From Labrenzia sp. 011 (GTDB lineage Bacteria; Pseudomonadota; Alphaproteobacteria; Rhizobiales; Stappiaceae): a DNA stretch of 64,000 nucleotides. A model generated the notes under the pieces. That model worked only from the letters and a program-made list of their open reading frames with translations. It had not been told where the DNA came from and did not search any database. The translations under genes and the position numbers were made by a program. The stretch lies in contig NZ_QCYM01000003.1 in assembly GCF_003075075.1 (NCBI RefSeq), positions 186,001-250,000 on the forward strand, read 5' to 3'. This document shows, piece after piece, positions 36,832 to 45,883 of this stretch; position 1 is the stretch's first letter; the number at the start of each line of letters is the position of its first letter.

Positions 36832-38109
36832 TCAGCCGAGCGTGGCAAGCAGGTCGTTCAGGTCCACCGTGGCGAAGGCCACGGAACTGTCGGCGATGCC
36901 GTAAGGCAAAAGCAGTCTTCCGGCATGAACCAGGCCGCCACAGGTATAGACCACATTGGGGACATAGCCCTCCCGCTCCTCGTCGGAAGGCGACAGGAGC
37001 GGCACGCGCGAACGGCCCAGAACGCGGGAGGGATCCTCCTTGTCCAGGAGCATGGCGCCGATGGCGTATTTGCGCATCGGCCCCACGCCATGGGTGAGCA
37101 CGAGCCAGCCTTCATCCACTTCGATCGGCGAGCCGCAATTTCCGATCTGAACAAGTTCCCAGGGAAAGAGGGGGGCTGCGAGCTTCGCGCCTTCTTCCCA
37201 ATGGAAAAGGTCGTTCGAGCGCAGCAGGAAGAGGTTTTCGTTGTCCTGGCGGGCAACCATGACATACGCACCGTCGACCCGTCTCGGGAACAGGGCCATG
37301 CCCTTGTTGCGGGCTGCCGGACCGGACAGCGGACGCAGTTCGAAGCGGCTGAAATCACGGGTGATCAGCATCTCCGAAGCGATCGTGTCGCCGCTATAGG
37401 CGGTGTAGGTGCCGTAATAGGTCATATCGCCGTCGTCTTCCCTGAATTGGACGAGGCGCAAATCCTCCAGACCATTGCGTTGGGCGGCGGTGACGGGAAA
37501 CAGCACCAGTTCGCTGAGGCATTTGTCGCCTTCCCGGATCAGATCGACGCGCCCGTCATCGCAGTTGCGCGGTACGGCGGCGACGGCAAAACGACTCTGG
37601 GGATCGAGCCGCATGTCGCCCTGCGCGGTGAAGACGCCTTCGCGGAACGTGATGGAGGAGATATGCCCTTCTCCCACCGCCCTGAGGGACAGGAGGAAGC
37701 GCAGTTCGCCGTCAGCCAGACCCGTCTGGTCCGGGTGGGGCACCACGCTGGGGTTCATCAGTGCGGCGGCTTCGAAGGAATACTCGTGGCAGAAATAGGC
37801 ACCGATCAGGGCGCGCTCGACATCGCGCAACGGTTCAGCGAGGTCCAGATCCCGCGCAATTCCTTCATAGCGGTCCTCGAAAAAGCGACGGACTTCGCGG
37901 TGCCGGCTCTCGAAGTCGGCGAGCACGAGCGCCAGTTCGGCCTGGATCGTACGGTTGTCCATCTCCCGAACGGTTGCCACGATCCGCCGGGCCCGTGCCT
38001 CGGAGGCGGGACTGAGCGCCCGGGGACCGGGCGCGCTCTGAAAGTGCCGGACCACGACGCGGTTGGCATTCGCATGCAACTGCAGGGGCAGGGTGTTTAC
38101 CAGAGACAT
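36832..38109 (-). CDS. GH130-family glycoside phosphorylase/hydrolase-like protein
   Basis: 425 residues with a five-bladed propeller pattern of GH130: MNPSVVPHPDQTG...LLSLRA, LEDLRLVQFREDDGDMTYYGTYTAY (the E-D-x-R catalytic region), NKGMALFPRRVDGAYVMVARQD and GNCGSPIEVDEGWLVLTHGVG. GH130 enzymes act on beta-linked mannosides, mostly by phosphorolysis. Whether this one is a phosphorylase, hydrolase or mannosyltransferase cannot be decided from sequence. The first ~100 residues are an additional helical region. Its start codon overlaps the upstream glycosyltransferase stop by one base. Confidence 0.82.
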   Translation of the reverse strand: MSLVNTLPLQLHANANRVVVRHFQSAPGPRALSPASEARARRIVATVREMDNRTIQAELALVLADFESRHREVRRFFEDRYEGIARDLDLAEPLRDVERALIGAYFCHEYSFEAAALMNPSVVPHPDQTGLADGELRFLLSLRAVGEGHISSITFREGVFTAQGDMRLDPQSRFAVAAVPRNCDDGRVDLIREGDKCLSELVLFPVTAAQRNGLEDLRLVQFREDDGDMTYYGTYTAYSGDTIASEMLITRDFSRFELRPLSGPAARNKGMALFPRRVDGAYVMVARQDNENLFLLRSNDLFHWEEGAKLAAPLFPWELVQIGNCGSPIEVDEGWLVLTHGVGPMRKYAIGAMLLDKEDPSRVLGRSRVPLLSPSDEEREGYVPNVVYTCGGLVHAGRLLLPYGIADSSVAFATVDLNDLLATLG

Positions 38110-40397
38110 TAGCCCGCCCTCGTCATGCCTGTCTGTTCAGCCTGTGCGCGCACCGCAGCTTGCAGCTGGCGCAGGGAAAGGGCAGCAAGCTGGAAGGACA
38201 GGATCGATTCGGCACCCTGGTTGAGATTGACGCGATCGACCTGCAGTCCGTCATAGCAGCCCTGTGTTGCCGTCGCGAGGCGCAGACCGAGATCGTTGCG
38301 TCCCAGGTACCAGTTGAAAGCCGCCTCGGCGCGAAGCGGCCATGCAGGGTCCGGGGAAACCGCATAGGCGGCCGAACAGGCGTCGATCATGGCCCAGGCT
38401 TCGAGAGGCTGCTGGTCGAAGGGGCGGGGGCGCTTGTAGGCGATGCCGAAGCTTTCGGTCCCCACCGGCCGGAACTCGTGGTTCTCGCTCGTCTGCACAT
38501 CCGCCAGCCAGGTCAGGGCGGCAAGACCGTCAGAAACCATTTCCGTGCGGGAAAGCTGGCTGCCGGCCCGGATCAGGGCTTCGGGCAGACGTGCATTGTC
38601 GTAGGAAAGATCCGGCTCGAACCAGTCCCATCCGCCACGGCGTTCCCGAATGAGCATGTCGTGCAGACGGTTGGCAAAGCTCTGCAGCAGGCGCTGTGCG
38701 GGCCTGTGCCCGGGATAGACCGTCAGATAGCTTGTCAGCCCGAGCACGGAAAAAGCCATGGCCCGGGGCGCGTCAAGCCTTTCGCTGGCCGGAATGACCT
38801 GATCGGCTAGGGTGGTTGCCCAGACCCTGACGCCGTGATCGTCCGTATCGGCGGCAACGCGTCCCAGCGACCACAGCGCCCGGCCGTGGCTGTCCTGCGA
38901 GCCTTCCTTTTCCAGCCAGCTGCGCTGGTAGTCCATGAAGTTCCGGAATACGGAGCGTTTTTCGTCCCAAGCGTATTCGACGAAGGCGGCACAGGTGTCG
39001 ATGATCCTGGCGGCGCATTCGGCCTCGATGTCCTCCGACTTCAGACCGACGGCCAGCATCAGGGCCCGTGCATTGTCGTCCAGACAGTAGCCATGGCGCC
39101 GGTCGGCAATGGACGAGCGGCTGTGCTGGAGCATGCCGCAGCCATCGGTCATGCGGTCGACAGCCGCCAGTGTCGATGAGGGGGGCGCCAGTTTGCCCTG
39201 CGGAAATGCGTGCACTGTGCCCGATGGGCTGGCGTCCGCCCTGGCTTGTGCGAACAGGTCGAAATAGGATTTTGCGACGACCGGCCAGATCATTGCCCGG
39301 CCGGCGTCATAGGCCCGGCTGCGCAGCCGGTCGCGGCGCGCGTGATTGTCCAGAAGGGCGGCGATCGTTTCCGCCAGCGCCGCCGGATCCGCGAAGGGAA
39401 CCAGCGCCCCCGTATCGTTCGCCAGCAGTTCCTGGGCATGCCAGTAAGGGGTCGAGACGACGGCTTTTCCCAGTCCGACCGCATAGGACAGTGTGCCGGA
39501 GGTGATCTGCGCTTCATTCAGATAGGGTGTCACATAGATGTCGGCTGCCGAAAGCCAGGCCTGCAGCGTCAGCGTATCGACATATTCGTTGATGAAGCGC
39601 ACGTGGTCCGTGACACCCAGAGCGCGGGCCTTGTCCTGCAGGCTCTGCCGGTAGGCTTCCCCCTCCCGGGCGATCAGATGCGGATGGGTTGCGCCGAGAA
39701 CCACATAGACCAGATCGGGATGGGCCTTCACCAGTGCGGGCAGGGCGGCGATCATGTTCTCGATGCCCTTGTTCGGTGACAGGAGCCCGAACGTCAACGC
39801 GACCTTGCTGCCGTCCAGGCCAAAGTGATGTTTCTGGAAGGCCGGATCGAGGAAAGGCAGATCCGGAATGCCATGCGGGATGACGGCGATCTTGTCTGTC
39901 GGAATTTTCCAGGTATCGGTAAGGATCGCACGGGCCATGTCCGTCATGACGACAAGTCGACTTGAATGGCGGGCCAGGGCATTCATGACCCGGCGTTCGG
40001 CCGGGGTCGGGTCGGTCAGAACCGTGTGCAGCGTCGTTACGATGGGCGCCCGCAGGCGTTCGACGAGCTTGAGGAGCAGTTCACCCGAGGCACCGCCGTA
40101 AATGCCGAATTCGTGCTGAATCGACACGACATCCGGATTCAGGGCATCGATGTGTCCGGCGGCGGCGACATAGGCATCCGGGTCGTTCTGGGCAATTTCA
40201 TAGCCCACGTCCCCGGGATAGGCATACGACTGGCCCGGATCGGTCATCGCCACCACGCTGAGATGCGCAGAGGGTTTTGCGGATTTCAAAGCTGCATGAA
40301 GGTCGGCGGTGAAGGTCGCGATGCCGCACTGGCGCGGAGGAAAATTCCCGATGAGGGCGACATGGTTCACGGAAGGGGGAAGGGACTGGTTGCTCAT
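38109..40397 (-). CDS. Two-domain glycosyltransferase (GT4 plus C-terminal helical glycosidase-like region)
   Basis: 762 residues. Residues 1-390 form a GT4 GT-B transferase: LIGNFPPRQCGIATFTADLHAAL at the N-terminus, then FGLLSPNKGIENMIAALPALV and ITSGTLSYAVGLGKAVVSTPYWHAQELL. After a linker, residues about 415-750 are helix-rich, with HGYCLDDNARALMLAVGL, FRNFMDYQRSW and ESFGIAYKRPRPFDQQPLEAWAM. These resemble (alpha/alpha)-barrel glycosidase-like repeats of unknown activity. First gene of the three-gene operon; its stop overlaps the GH130 start. Confidence 0.85.
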   Translation of the reverse strand: MSNQSLPPSVNHVALIGNFPPRQCGIATFTADLHAALKSAKPSAHLSVVAMTDPGQSYAYPGDVGYEIAQNDPDAYVAAAGHIDALNPDVVSIQHEFGIYGGASGELLLKLVERLRAPIVTTLHTVLTDPTPAERRVMNALARHSSRLVVMTDMARAILTDTWKIPTDKIAVIPHGIPDLPFLDPAFQKHHFGLDGSKVALTFGLLSPNKGIENMIAALPALVKAHPDLVYVVLGATHPHLIAREGEAYRQSLQDKARALGVTDHVRFINEYVDTLTLQAWLSAADIYVTPYLNEAQITSGTLSYAVGLGKAVVSTPYWHAQELLANDTGALVPFADPAALAETIAALLDNHARRDRLRSRAYDAGRAMIWPVVAKSYFDLFAQARADASPSGTVHAFPQGKLAPPSSTLAAVDRMTDGCGMLQHSRSSIADRRHGYCLDDNARALMLAVGLKSEDIEAECAARIIDTCAAFVEYAWDEKRSVFRNFMDYQRSWLEKEGSQDSHGRALWSLGRVAADTDDHGVRVWATTLADQVIPASERLDAPRAMAFSVLGLTSYLTVYPGHRPAQRLLQSFANRLHDMLIRERRGGWDWFEPDLSYDNARLPEALIRAGSQLSRTEMVSDGLAALTWLADVQTSENHEFRPVGTESFGIAYKRPRPFDQQPLEAWAMIDACSAAYAVSPDPAWPLRAEAAFNWYLGRNDLGLRLATATQGCYDGLQVDRVNLNQGAESILSFQLAALSLRQLQAAVRAQAEQTGMTRAG

Positions 40398-40933
40398 TGC
40401 CGCCCCCTCCGGCCTGACCTGCCGTCAAACGGCTGCGGCCATGCATCTTCAGGCGGGAGGAAAGATGAATGAAGTCGAGAAGAAGTCCTTGTTCTGCAGG
40501 TCGTGTTCAGCATCGGCCCGGTTCCCCAAACAGATGATGGTTGTCGAAGGTGTTAAGATATTGAAATCACAGATATAATATCAGTGACGCAAATAAGATG
40601 GGATTTCGAATGCCGTGTTTCAAGAGGATGCGGCAGCTGACCGCATTCGCGTCGCCGACGTAGAGGAACCAACCGCGCAAACGAGGATCAGCTCGACGAG
40701 CCGATCATGTCGCGTGCCTGCGGCATGTGAGTTTGCGTGATAGGTGTCTGGAGGGCAGGGGCGAACAATCTTCTCCTCCCTCCGGTGCCGGACAGCGGCC
40801 GCTACGCCCTTGCGCGAGATGGCAGCTGAAGGCACCAGGGGGCTGCGGAAGCTTCCGGCCCTTGGGAGGAGGATTCAGGCGTCCTCGTTCCCGCCACCAT
40901 AGGCGCCGGCGGAATAGGTCAGTTCGTAGCTGT
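40398..40933. other. Gap upstream of the glycosyltransferase operon
   Basis: 536 bases. The part near 40398 must carry the promoter of the leftward operon. An AT-rich patch lies at 40549-40590 (GTTAAGATATTGAAATCAC and following). I see no protein-family signal; the Arg/Pro-rich frames over 40727-40930 are typical of non-coding GC-rich DNA. Confidence 0.5.
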
Positions 40934-41431
40934 GTGAAACGATACCGAGTCGCCGGCGGGACCTTTGATCTGGGGATCGTCAATCACGCACCGGCTCATT
41001 CCAGGCTCGAGGATGTGCTGGCCGGGCGTCAAAGGCTTTGTCTCGTGCTTCCATCGGACGCGGATCTGTCGCCGGATTTTTCCGGCCTTCAGGATCGCGG
41101 CTTCATCGCGCATCCCGATGGCTTCGCCTTTGCGGATGAACTGCTTGGATTGAATTTACCGGACGCATACCGGGCGGCTGAGCTGTTGCGGCTCAGAAGC
41201 TACGTCAATCAGATCGGACAGATTGCCGAACCGGTCGCATGCGGGCTGGGCTATACGATCCTGCCGTGGAGCGGAATTGCGGCTTGTGCGCAACGCGACC
41301 GACTGGCGGTGGCGCAGCTTGCCCGGCAGGTGCAACACGACCTCTGGATCGTCCAGCGCAAGGAACGTGTCTTGCCGGCACGGATCCGGACAGTTCAGTC
41401 CGTGATCATGAAGGCCGTCGCACCGATATGA
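40934..41431 (+). pseudogene. LysR-type regulator remnant (C-terminal effector domain only)
   Basis: About 165 residues match the second half of a LysR substrate-binding domain: GGTFDLGIVNHAPAHSRLEDVLAGRQRLCLVLP, then IAEPVACGLGYTILPWSGIA and VQHDLWIVQRKE. The winged-HTH and the first part of the effector domain are absent, and the upstream frame is low-complexity with no plausible start. The remnant is therefore most likely non-functional. What it once regulated is unknown. Confidence 0.72.
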
Positions 41432-41737
41432 AACCCTGTGTCTGAAGTGCATCGCTGGGTCGCAGGTTCGGCTTTTCATGCGTCAAGTCACGCTCGCTGA
41501 GCATCATCGGTCCTGGTCGGACCTCACAATCATCTTGTCATTGAGGGAAGAGAGATGGTTTCGTGAAGGCCGACCGATGGTGACAGGCTGGTGCTCCTCG
41601 CGCATATCAATTTCGCATAATCAATATTATGGAACATTTTTATGTAGGCGATTGAGGTGCGGGATCAGTGGTTTGTCCGGTGCCGCGCCCTCCGGCAATC
41701 CTCTGGATGTGTGCAGCGTCCGTTTCGGCTCGCATCT
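41432..41737. other. Gap between the LysR remnant and recX
   Basis: 306 bases. There is an AT-rich core at about 41606-41650 (ATATCAATTTCGCATAATC and following). No gene, RNA or terminator was recognised. Confidence 0.45.
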
Positions 41738-42349
41738 TCAGGTTCTGGCTTCATGGGCCCTAAGGTCTTCCTTCGTGGCCTCGATGACCCGCCGAGCGAC
41801 GTCGTAGGAAAACCCGGCGCGGCAGAGCGCGGCCATGTCCTTGTCGCGGCGGTCCTTGTCGTCGGTGCGAAACGGACCGAGCCGACGACGTCTTGCGAAA
41901 ATGAACGCGGCGCTCAGATCGTCCTGGCCATCATTGTTCAGGACAGTCCGGATGATGTCCCGGTCGACTCCCTTGGCGCTCAGTTTCGCCTCGATCTTGC
42001 GCCGCGATCCGCCGCGGCGTCTCAGGCCGGCGGTCTTCGTTTCCGCGTAAGCCAGATCGTTCACCAGACCGCTTTGGCAGCATTTTTCCACAACGGCATC
42101 GATCAGAGCCGAAAATTCGCCCGGATCCCGCTCGTGCGCCATGCAGGCCTTCAGGACCTTGCGCTCCAACACCTTGCGCAGGTTGGCCGCCGACGAGGCA
42201 TAGCGCTCCAGGTAATGAACGGCCGATCTTGTCAGCCTGTCTTCGGTCGGGATCTTGTAGCGGGGTTTGTCCGGCAAGAGCCTGTTCGCCTCAGGCTTCA
42301 GATGCCGATGCTGCGGAGGATTCCGGGACAACGATGCGCATGCCGTCAT
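41738..42349 (-). CDS. recX: Regulatory protein RecX
   Basis: About 203 residues. RecX three-helix repeats are visible: TEDRLTRSAVHYLERYASSAANLRKVLERKV, then VEKCCQSGLVNDLAYAETKTAGLRRRGGSRRKIEAKLSAKGV and FSYDVARRVIEAT. RecX caps RecA filaments and limits recombination. The start is uncertain. ATG 42349 overlaps the upstream gene by 59 bases. A TTG at 42277, 14 bases after that gene's stop and just before the conserved PRYKIPTEDR, is an attractive alternative. Confidence 0.85.
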   Translation of the reverse strand: MTACASLSRNPPQHRHLKPEANRLLPDKPRYKIPTEDRLTRSAVHYLERYASSAANLRKVLERKVLKACMAHERDPGEFSALIDAVVEKCCQSGLVNDLAYAETKTAGLRRRGGSRRKIEAKLSAKGVDRDIIRTVLNNDGQDDLSAAFIFARRRRLGPFRTDDKDRRDKDMAALCRAGFSYDVARRVIEATKEDLRAHEART

Positions 42350-43118
42350 GGGCAGGTTCGATGTTTTCCGGCAACTCCCGACAAAGGGTTCCGTAGTCAA
42401 GGTCGTTGTGAAGATTGGTCAGGACGGCCTTTCGGGGGGCCAGTCTTGAAGACCACTCAAGGGCGTCCTCAAGGCAGAAATGGCTGGGATGTGGCCGCCG
42501 GCGCAGGCAGTCGAGGATCAGAACATCAAGTCTTTTCAATGCCTTGACACTCGCAACCGGAATATCCGATGCATCGGGAATATAGGCGGCACTGCCGACC
42601 CGGAAGCCGAGGGCGTCGATGTCGCCATGGGTGACGGCAACGGGCTGAAAGGTCAGCGCACCGCCTGCGCCATGAATGACAAAGGGGGTGCCGGGTTCGA
42701 TGAGATGATGGTCGAGGGTCGGCGGATAATTCGACCCTTGCGGCGTTCTGAAACAATATGTGAAAGCCTGATAGGCGCGCTCATAGGTCGACGCGTCCAT
42801 GTAGACAGGCATTTTCCTTCCACTGCGAACCATGAAGGCGCGCAGATCGTCTATGCCGTGCAGATGATCGGCATGTTCATGCGTATAGAGAACTGCATCC
42901 AGATGCCCGACCTGCGCTTCAAGCAGCTGCTCGCGAATGTCCGGACCGGAGTCTATCAACACGGTTGTACACCCGTTTTCCCCATGCTTTTCCACAAGAA
43001 GCGCACAGCGGGAGCGCCTGTTCTTCGGCTCTGCGGGATCGCAATCGCCCCAGTCGTTGCCGATGCGCGGCACCCCGCCGGAGGATCCGCAGCCCAGGAT
43101 CGTCAGAACAAGGCTCAT
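42291..43118 (-). CDS. MBL-fold phosphodiesterase-like hydrolase (PhnP type)
   Basis: 275 residues of metallo-beta-lactamase fold. The metal site is THEHADHLHGIDDLR, and the N-terminus reads LTILGCGSSGGVPRIGNDWGDCDPAEPKNRRSRCALLVE, which suits the PhnP/cyclic phosphodiesterase branch. It is usually found beside tatD in Rhizobiales. The ATG overlaps the tatD stop (ATGA). The natural substrate in this position is not established. Confidence 0.88.
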   Translation of the reverse strand: MSLVLTILGCGSSGGVPRIGNDWGDCDPAEPKNRRSRCALLVEKHGENGCTTVLIDSGPDIREQLLEAQVGHLDAVLYTHEHADHLHGIDDLRAFMVRSGRKMPVYMDASTYERAYQAFTYCFRTPQGSNYPPTLDHHLIEPGTPFVIHGAGGALTFQPVAVTHGDIDALGFRVGSAAYIPDASDIPVASVKALKRLDVLILDCLRRRPHPSHFCLEDALEWSSRLAPRKAVLTNLHNDLDYGTLCRELPENIEPAHDGMRIVVPESSAASASEA

Positions 43119-43921
43119 TGGTCGGAGACCTGTGGCTGGCGGGCCGATTGCGGCACCTTGCGGAACAGGCGGAAGAAATTTTCCGTCGTCTGCCGGGCAA
43201 TTTCCTCCTCCGGAACGCCGCGTGTCTGCGCCAGAACGGCTGCTGTCATCGCCGTATAGGCAGGCTCGTTGCGTTTGCCGCGCCTGGGCTGAGGCGCCAG
43301 ATAGGGCGCGTCGGTTTCCACCAGAAGCCTGTCGGCGGGAAGATCACGGGCTATGTCACGCAGCTCTTCGGACCTTTTGAAGGTCAGGATGCCGGAAAAG
43401 GAGACATACAGCCCCAGTTCGATACCGATCATGGCCAGGTTACGGCCGGAGGAAAAGCAGTGCAGAAGGGCGGGAAAGGCCCCCTTCCCCATTTCCTCGC
43501 GCAGGATAGCTGCCATGTCCTCGTCGGCATCGCGGGAATGGATGACGAGCGGCAGCCCGGTCTGACGGGCCGCGTCGATGTGGATGCGCAGCCCTTCGGC
43601 CTGGGCGTCTCTCGGCGCCTTGTCATAGAAATAGTCGAGACCGGCCTCGCCGATGGCCACCACCTTGGGATGGGCCGCCAGGCGGATGATCTCTTCTGCC
43701 GGTATGCCGCGTTCGGCTTCCGCGTTGTGGGGGTGGGTCCCCACGGAACAATAGACCTGCGGATATTCCTCCGCGATGGCGCGAACCTGATCGAATTTGC
43801 GGATATGCGTGCAGATTGTCACCATCAGGTCGACACCTGCCTGTCCGGCACGTTCGATCAATTCGGCGCGCTCGCCGTCGAAATCGGGAAAATCGAGATG
43901 GCAGTGGCTGTCAACGAGCAT
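43115..43921 (-). CDS. tatD: TatD-family metal-dependent deoxyribonuclease
   Basis: 268-residue TIM-barrel hydrolase: metal ligands in MLVDSHCHLDFPDF, AIGEAGLDYFYD, LVIHSRDAD and LLVETDAPYLAPQP. TatD proteins are 3'-5' exonucleases with reported roles in repair and quality control; D-aminoacyl-tRNA deacylase activity is reported for some relatives. Cotranscribed with the MBL gene. The gap to holB upstream is 139 bases and lacks metG, which often occupies this place in related genomes. Confidence 0.92.
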   Translation of the reverse strand: MLVDSHCHLDFPDFDGERAELIERAGQAGVDLMVTICTHIRKFDQVRAIAEEYPQVYCSVGTHPHNAEAERGIPAEEIIRLAAHPKVVAIGEAGLDYFYDKAPRDAQAEGLRIHIDAARQTGLPLVIHSRDADEDMAAILREEMGKGAFPALLHCFSSGRNLAMIGIELGLYVSFSGILTFKRSEELRDIARDLPADRLLVETDAPYLAPQPRRGKRNEPAYTAMTAAVLAQTRGVPEEEIARQTTENFFRLFRKVPQSARQPQVSDQ

Positions 43922-44060
43922 GAAGGGTCCAGAAATGGTCTAGTTTACGGGGCGTTCGAGATTTGTGCATCAGCAGGTCTTGATAGCCGGAAACGGGTGA
44001 AATCCCAAGAAGCTCGGTGAAAATTTCCGTCGTGCGTTCTTTCCCTTGCCGTGGCGAAGG

Positions 44061-45122
44061 TCAGGCGGCGCGCAGCGCGAAGAAGAAGTCCAGAACCACC
44101 TGTTTCCTGTCGAGATTGAGCGCATCCGCATCGCGGATGGCCTGATTGGTCCGGTCCCACAGTTCCACAAGCGGATAGACGCTGCGCACGCCGTTTCCAA
44201 GGTCGCGCCGCATGCGCTCATGCAGCCAGATACGGATGATATGCTGGAAACTTTCCCAGTTGTCTGACTGGCCGCGCGCGGCAACGAGATCGGCAAGAGC
44301 GTGGACCGCGGCCAGATCGGGCTGTGCTCCGCTTTCGGCAAGTTTCTTCAGGTTCTTTGCAATGGCAAGCCCGTCTCCCGACAGGAGTGAGATTGCCGCG
44401 CGCAGGCTGCCGTCCGCGGTCTGCGCGATTTCGCGCAGGTCGTCGTCGGCCGGAATGCTGTCTGCCGCAAGTTCGCGCAATCCTTCGGCAATCTCGTTGC
44501 TGCCCAGAGGTGCAAGGTCCAGACGGCGGCATCTGGAGCGGATCGTCGGCAGAAGACGCCCGGGCGCATGGCTGAGAACCAGAAACAGGCAGCGTTCCGG
44601 CGGTTCCTCAAGGATTTTCAGCAGTGCGTTTGCCGAACTGATGTTCAGGTCATCGGCCGCGTCGACAATACAGATGCGCCAGGCCTTGGCGGAGGCGGTG
44701 GTCCCGAAAAAGGAGACCGTGCGCCGGATTTCGTCGACGGGCAGATCGGACTTGAACCGCTTGGACTTGTCGTCCCAGGGGCGGCGCAGATGCAGGATGT
44801 TGGGGTGCCCTCCTGCCGCCAGTTGACGGGCGACCGGATGATCCTCGGGAACCGACAGGTCCCGTGCTGCGGCCACGTCCGCTCCAAACCGGTCTGGATG
44901 GGAAATGACAAAGCGCGCGAAGCGGAAGGCAAGCGTCGCCTTGCCGATGCCCTTTGGGCCGCCGAGTATCCATGCATGGTGAAGCCGCACCGAGCGATAG
45001 GCATCCAGCAGGGCCTGTTCGGTGGCTTCGTGCCCGATCAGCCGGGTTCTTTCGTGGGGCGGAGGAAAGCCGGGCAGGACGTCGACTTCGGGACGGACTG
45101 AGGTGTCTTGTCCGCGCGCCAT
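44061..45122 (-). CDS. holB: DNA polymerase III subunit delta'
   Basis: 353-residue clamp-loader subunit. The AAA+ core reads HAWILGGPKGIGKATLAFRFARFV (P-loop region), IVDAADDLNISSANALLKILEEPP and LVLSHAPGRLLPTIRSRCRRLDLAPL (sensor and SRC motif). It opens the beta clamp with gamma/tau and delta. It starts within the tmk stop (one-base overlap), the conserved tmk-holB pair. Confidence 0.94.
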   Translation of the reverse strand: MARGQDTSVRPEVDVLPGFPPPHERTRLIGHEATEQALLDAYRSVRLHHAWILGGPKGIGKATLAFRFARFVISHPDRFGADVAAARDLSVPEDHPVARQLAAGGHPNILHLRRPWDDKSKRFKSDLPVDEIRRTVSFFGTTASAKAWRICIVDAADDLNISSANALLKILEEPPERCLFLVLSHAPGRLLPTIRSRCRRLDLAPLGSNEIAEGLRELAADSIPADDDLREIAQTADGSLRAAISLLSGDGLAIAKNLKKLAESGAQPDLAAVHALADLVAARGQSDNWESFQHIIRIWLHERMRRDLGNGVRSVYPLVELWDRTNQAIRDADALNLDRKQVVLDFFFALRAA

Positions 45123-45856
45123 CAGACGGCTCCCTCGTGCGCGGCGGTCGCCGTGCCCGCAGGCGTCAGGTCATCGGAGAAGCGTTCGCTCACGGCCTTG
45201 CGAATGGCCGTGGCCACATATTCCGGATCCTTCGTGCCATCCACGACAGCGAAGCGGTAGGCCTCTTCACGGGCAAGGTCGATGAACAGTTTCCTGCGGC
45301 GTTCGTGGACGGTCAGCGCTTCGTCCTCGAAACGGTCCGGTCCACCGCTGTCGTCGCTTTGCGAGCGCCGTGCCACTCTCTGCAGTCCGACCTTTGCCGG
45401 AACGTCGATGAGGATGGTCAGATCCGGCCGGACGCCTGCGACGGCAGCCGTTTCCAGCAATTTCAGATAATCCGTATCCACTCCCGCCTCGCCTTGATAG
45501 ACGCGGGTGGAATCCGTGTAGCGGTCGCAGAGTACCCAGTCGCCACGCGCAAGAGCGGGCTTGATGGTGTGATCCACATGGTCGGCCCGGGCCGCGGCAA
45601 AGAGCATGGCCTCGCCTCGGGGGCCGAGATCCCTTGCCTCGCCAGACAGCAGAAGTGCCCGGATCTTTTCGGCGCCCGGCGAACCGCCGGGTTCCCTGGT
45701 CACCAGAACCGAATTGCCGAGGCTTTCCAGAAACACTTTCAGGCGAGCGATCTGGGTCGTCTTTCCGGCCCCCTCACCGCCTTCAAAAGTTATGAAATGT
45801 CCAGGCACCCTGTTCTTCGCTCCATAGGCTGTTCGGCATTGGTCCGGCTGACTCAT
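45122..45856 (-). CDS. tmk: Thymidylate kinase
   Basis: Phosphorylates dTMP to dTDP, 244 aa. P-loop FEGGEGAGKTTQ; DRYTDSTRVYQG provides the substrate-binding Arg/Tyr/Gln; TREPGGSPGAEKIR and the LID segment RRSQSDDSGGPDRFEDE are also visible. The N-terminus is about 15-20 residues longer than usual before the P-loop strand. There is no closer start codon in frame. It lies between the carboxypeptidase-like gene and holB, the common order in Rhizobiales. Confidence 0.94.
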   Translation of the reverse strand: MSQPDQCRTAYGAKNRVPGHFITFEGGEGAGKTTQIARLKVFLESLGNSVLVTREPGGSPGAEKIRALLLSGEARDLGPRGEAMLFAAARADHVDHTIKPALARGDWVLCDRYTDSTRVYQGEAGVDTDYLKLLETAAVAGVRPDLTILIDVPAKVGLQRVARRSQSDDSGGPDRFEDEALTVHERRRKLFIDLAREEAYRFAVVDGTKDPEYVATAIRKAVSERFSDDLTPAGTATAAHEGAV

Positions 45857-45883
45857 ATCAGGTCTTCGGGCGGATGTTGATAT

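Noticed and set aside
35497-38112. An 871-codon plus-strand frame opposite the glycosyltransferase and GH130 genes
   Set aside because: The minus-strand genes have clear family motifs and ribosome-binding sites. The plus-strand frame has none and spans two unrelated genes.
41432-41737. Possible small RNA in the AT-rich patch before recX
   Set aside because: No promoter-terminator pair or stable structure could be identified by eye.
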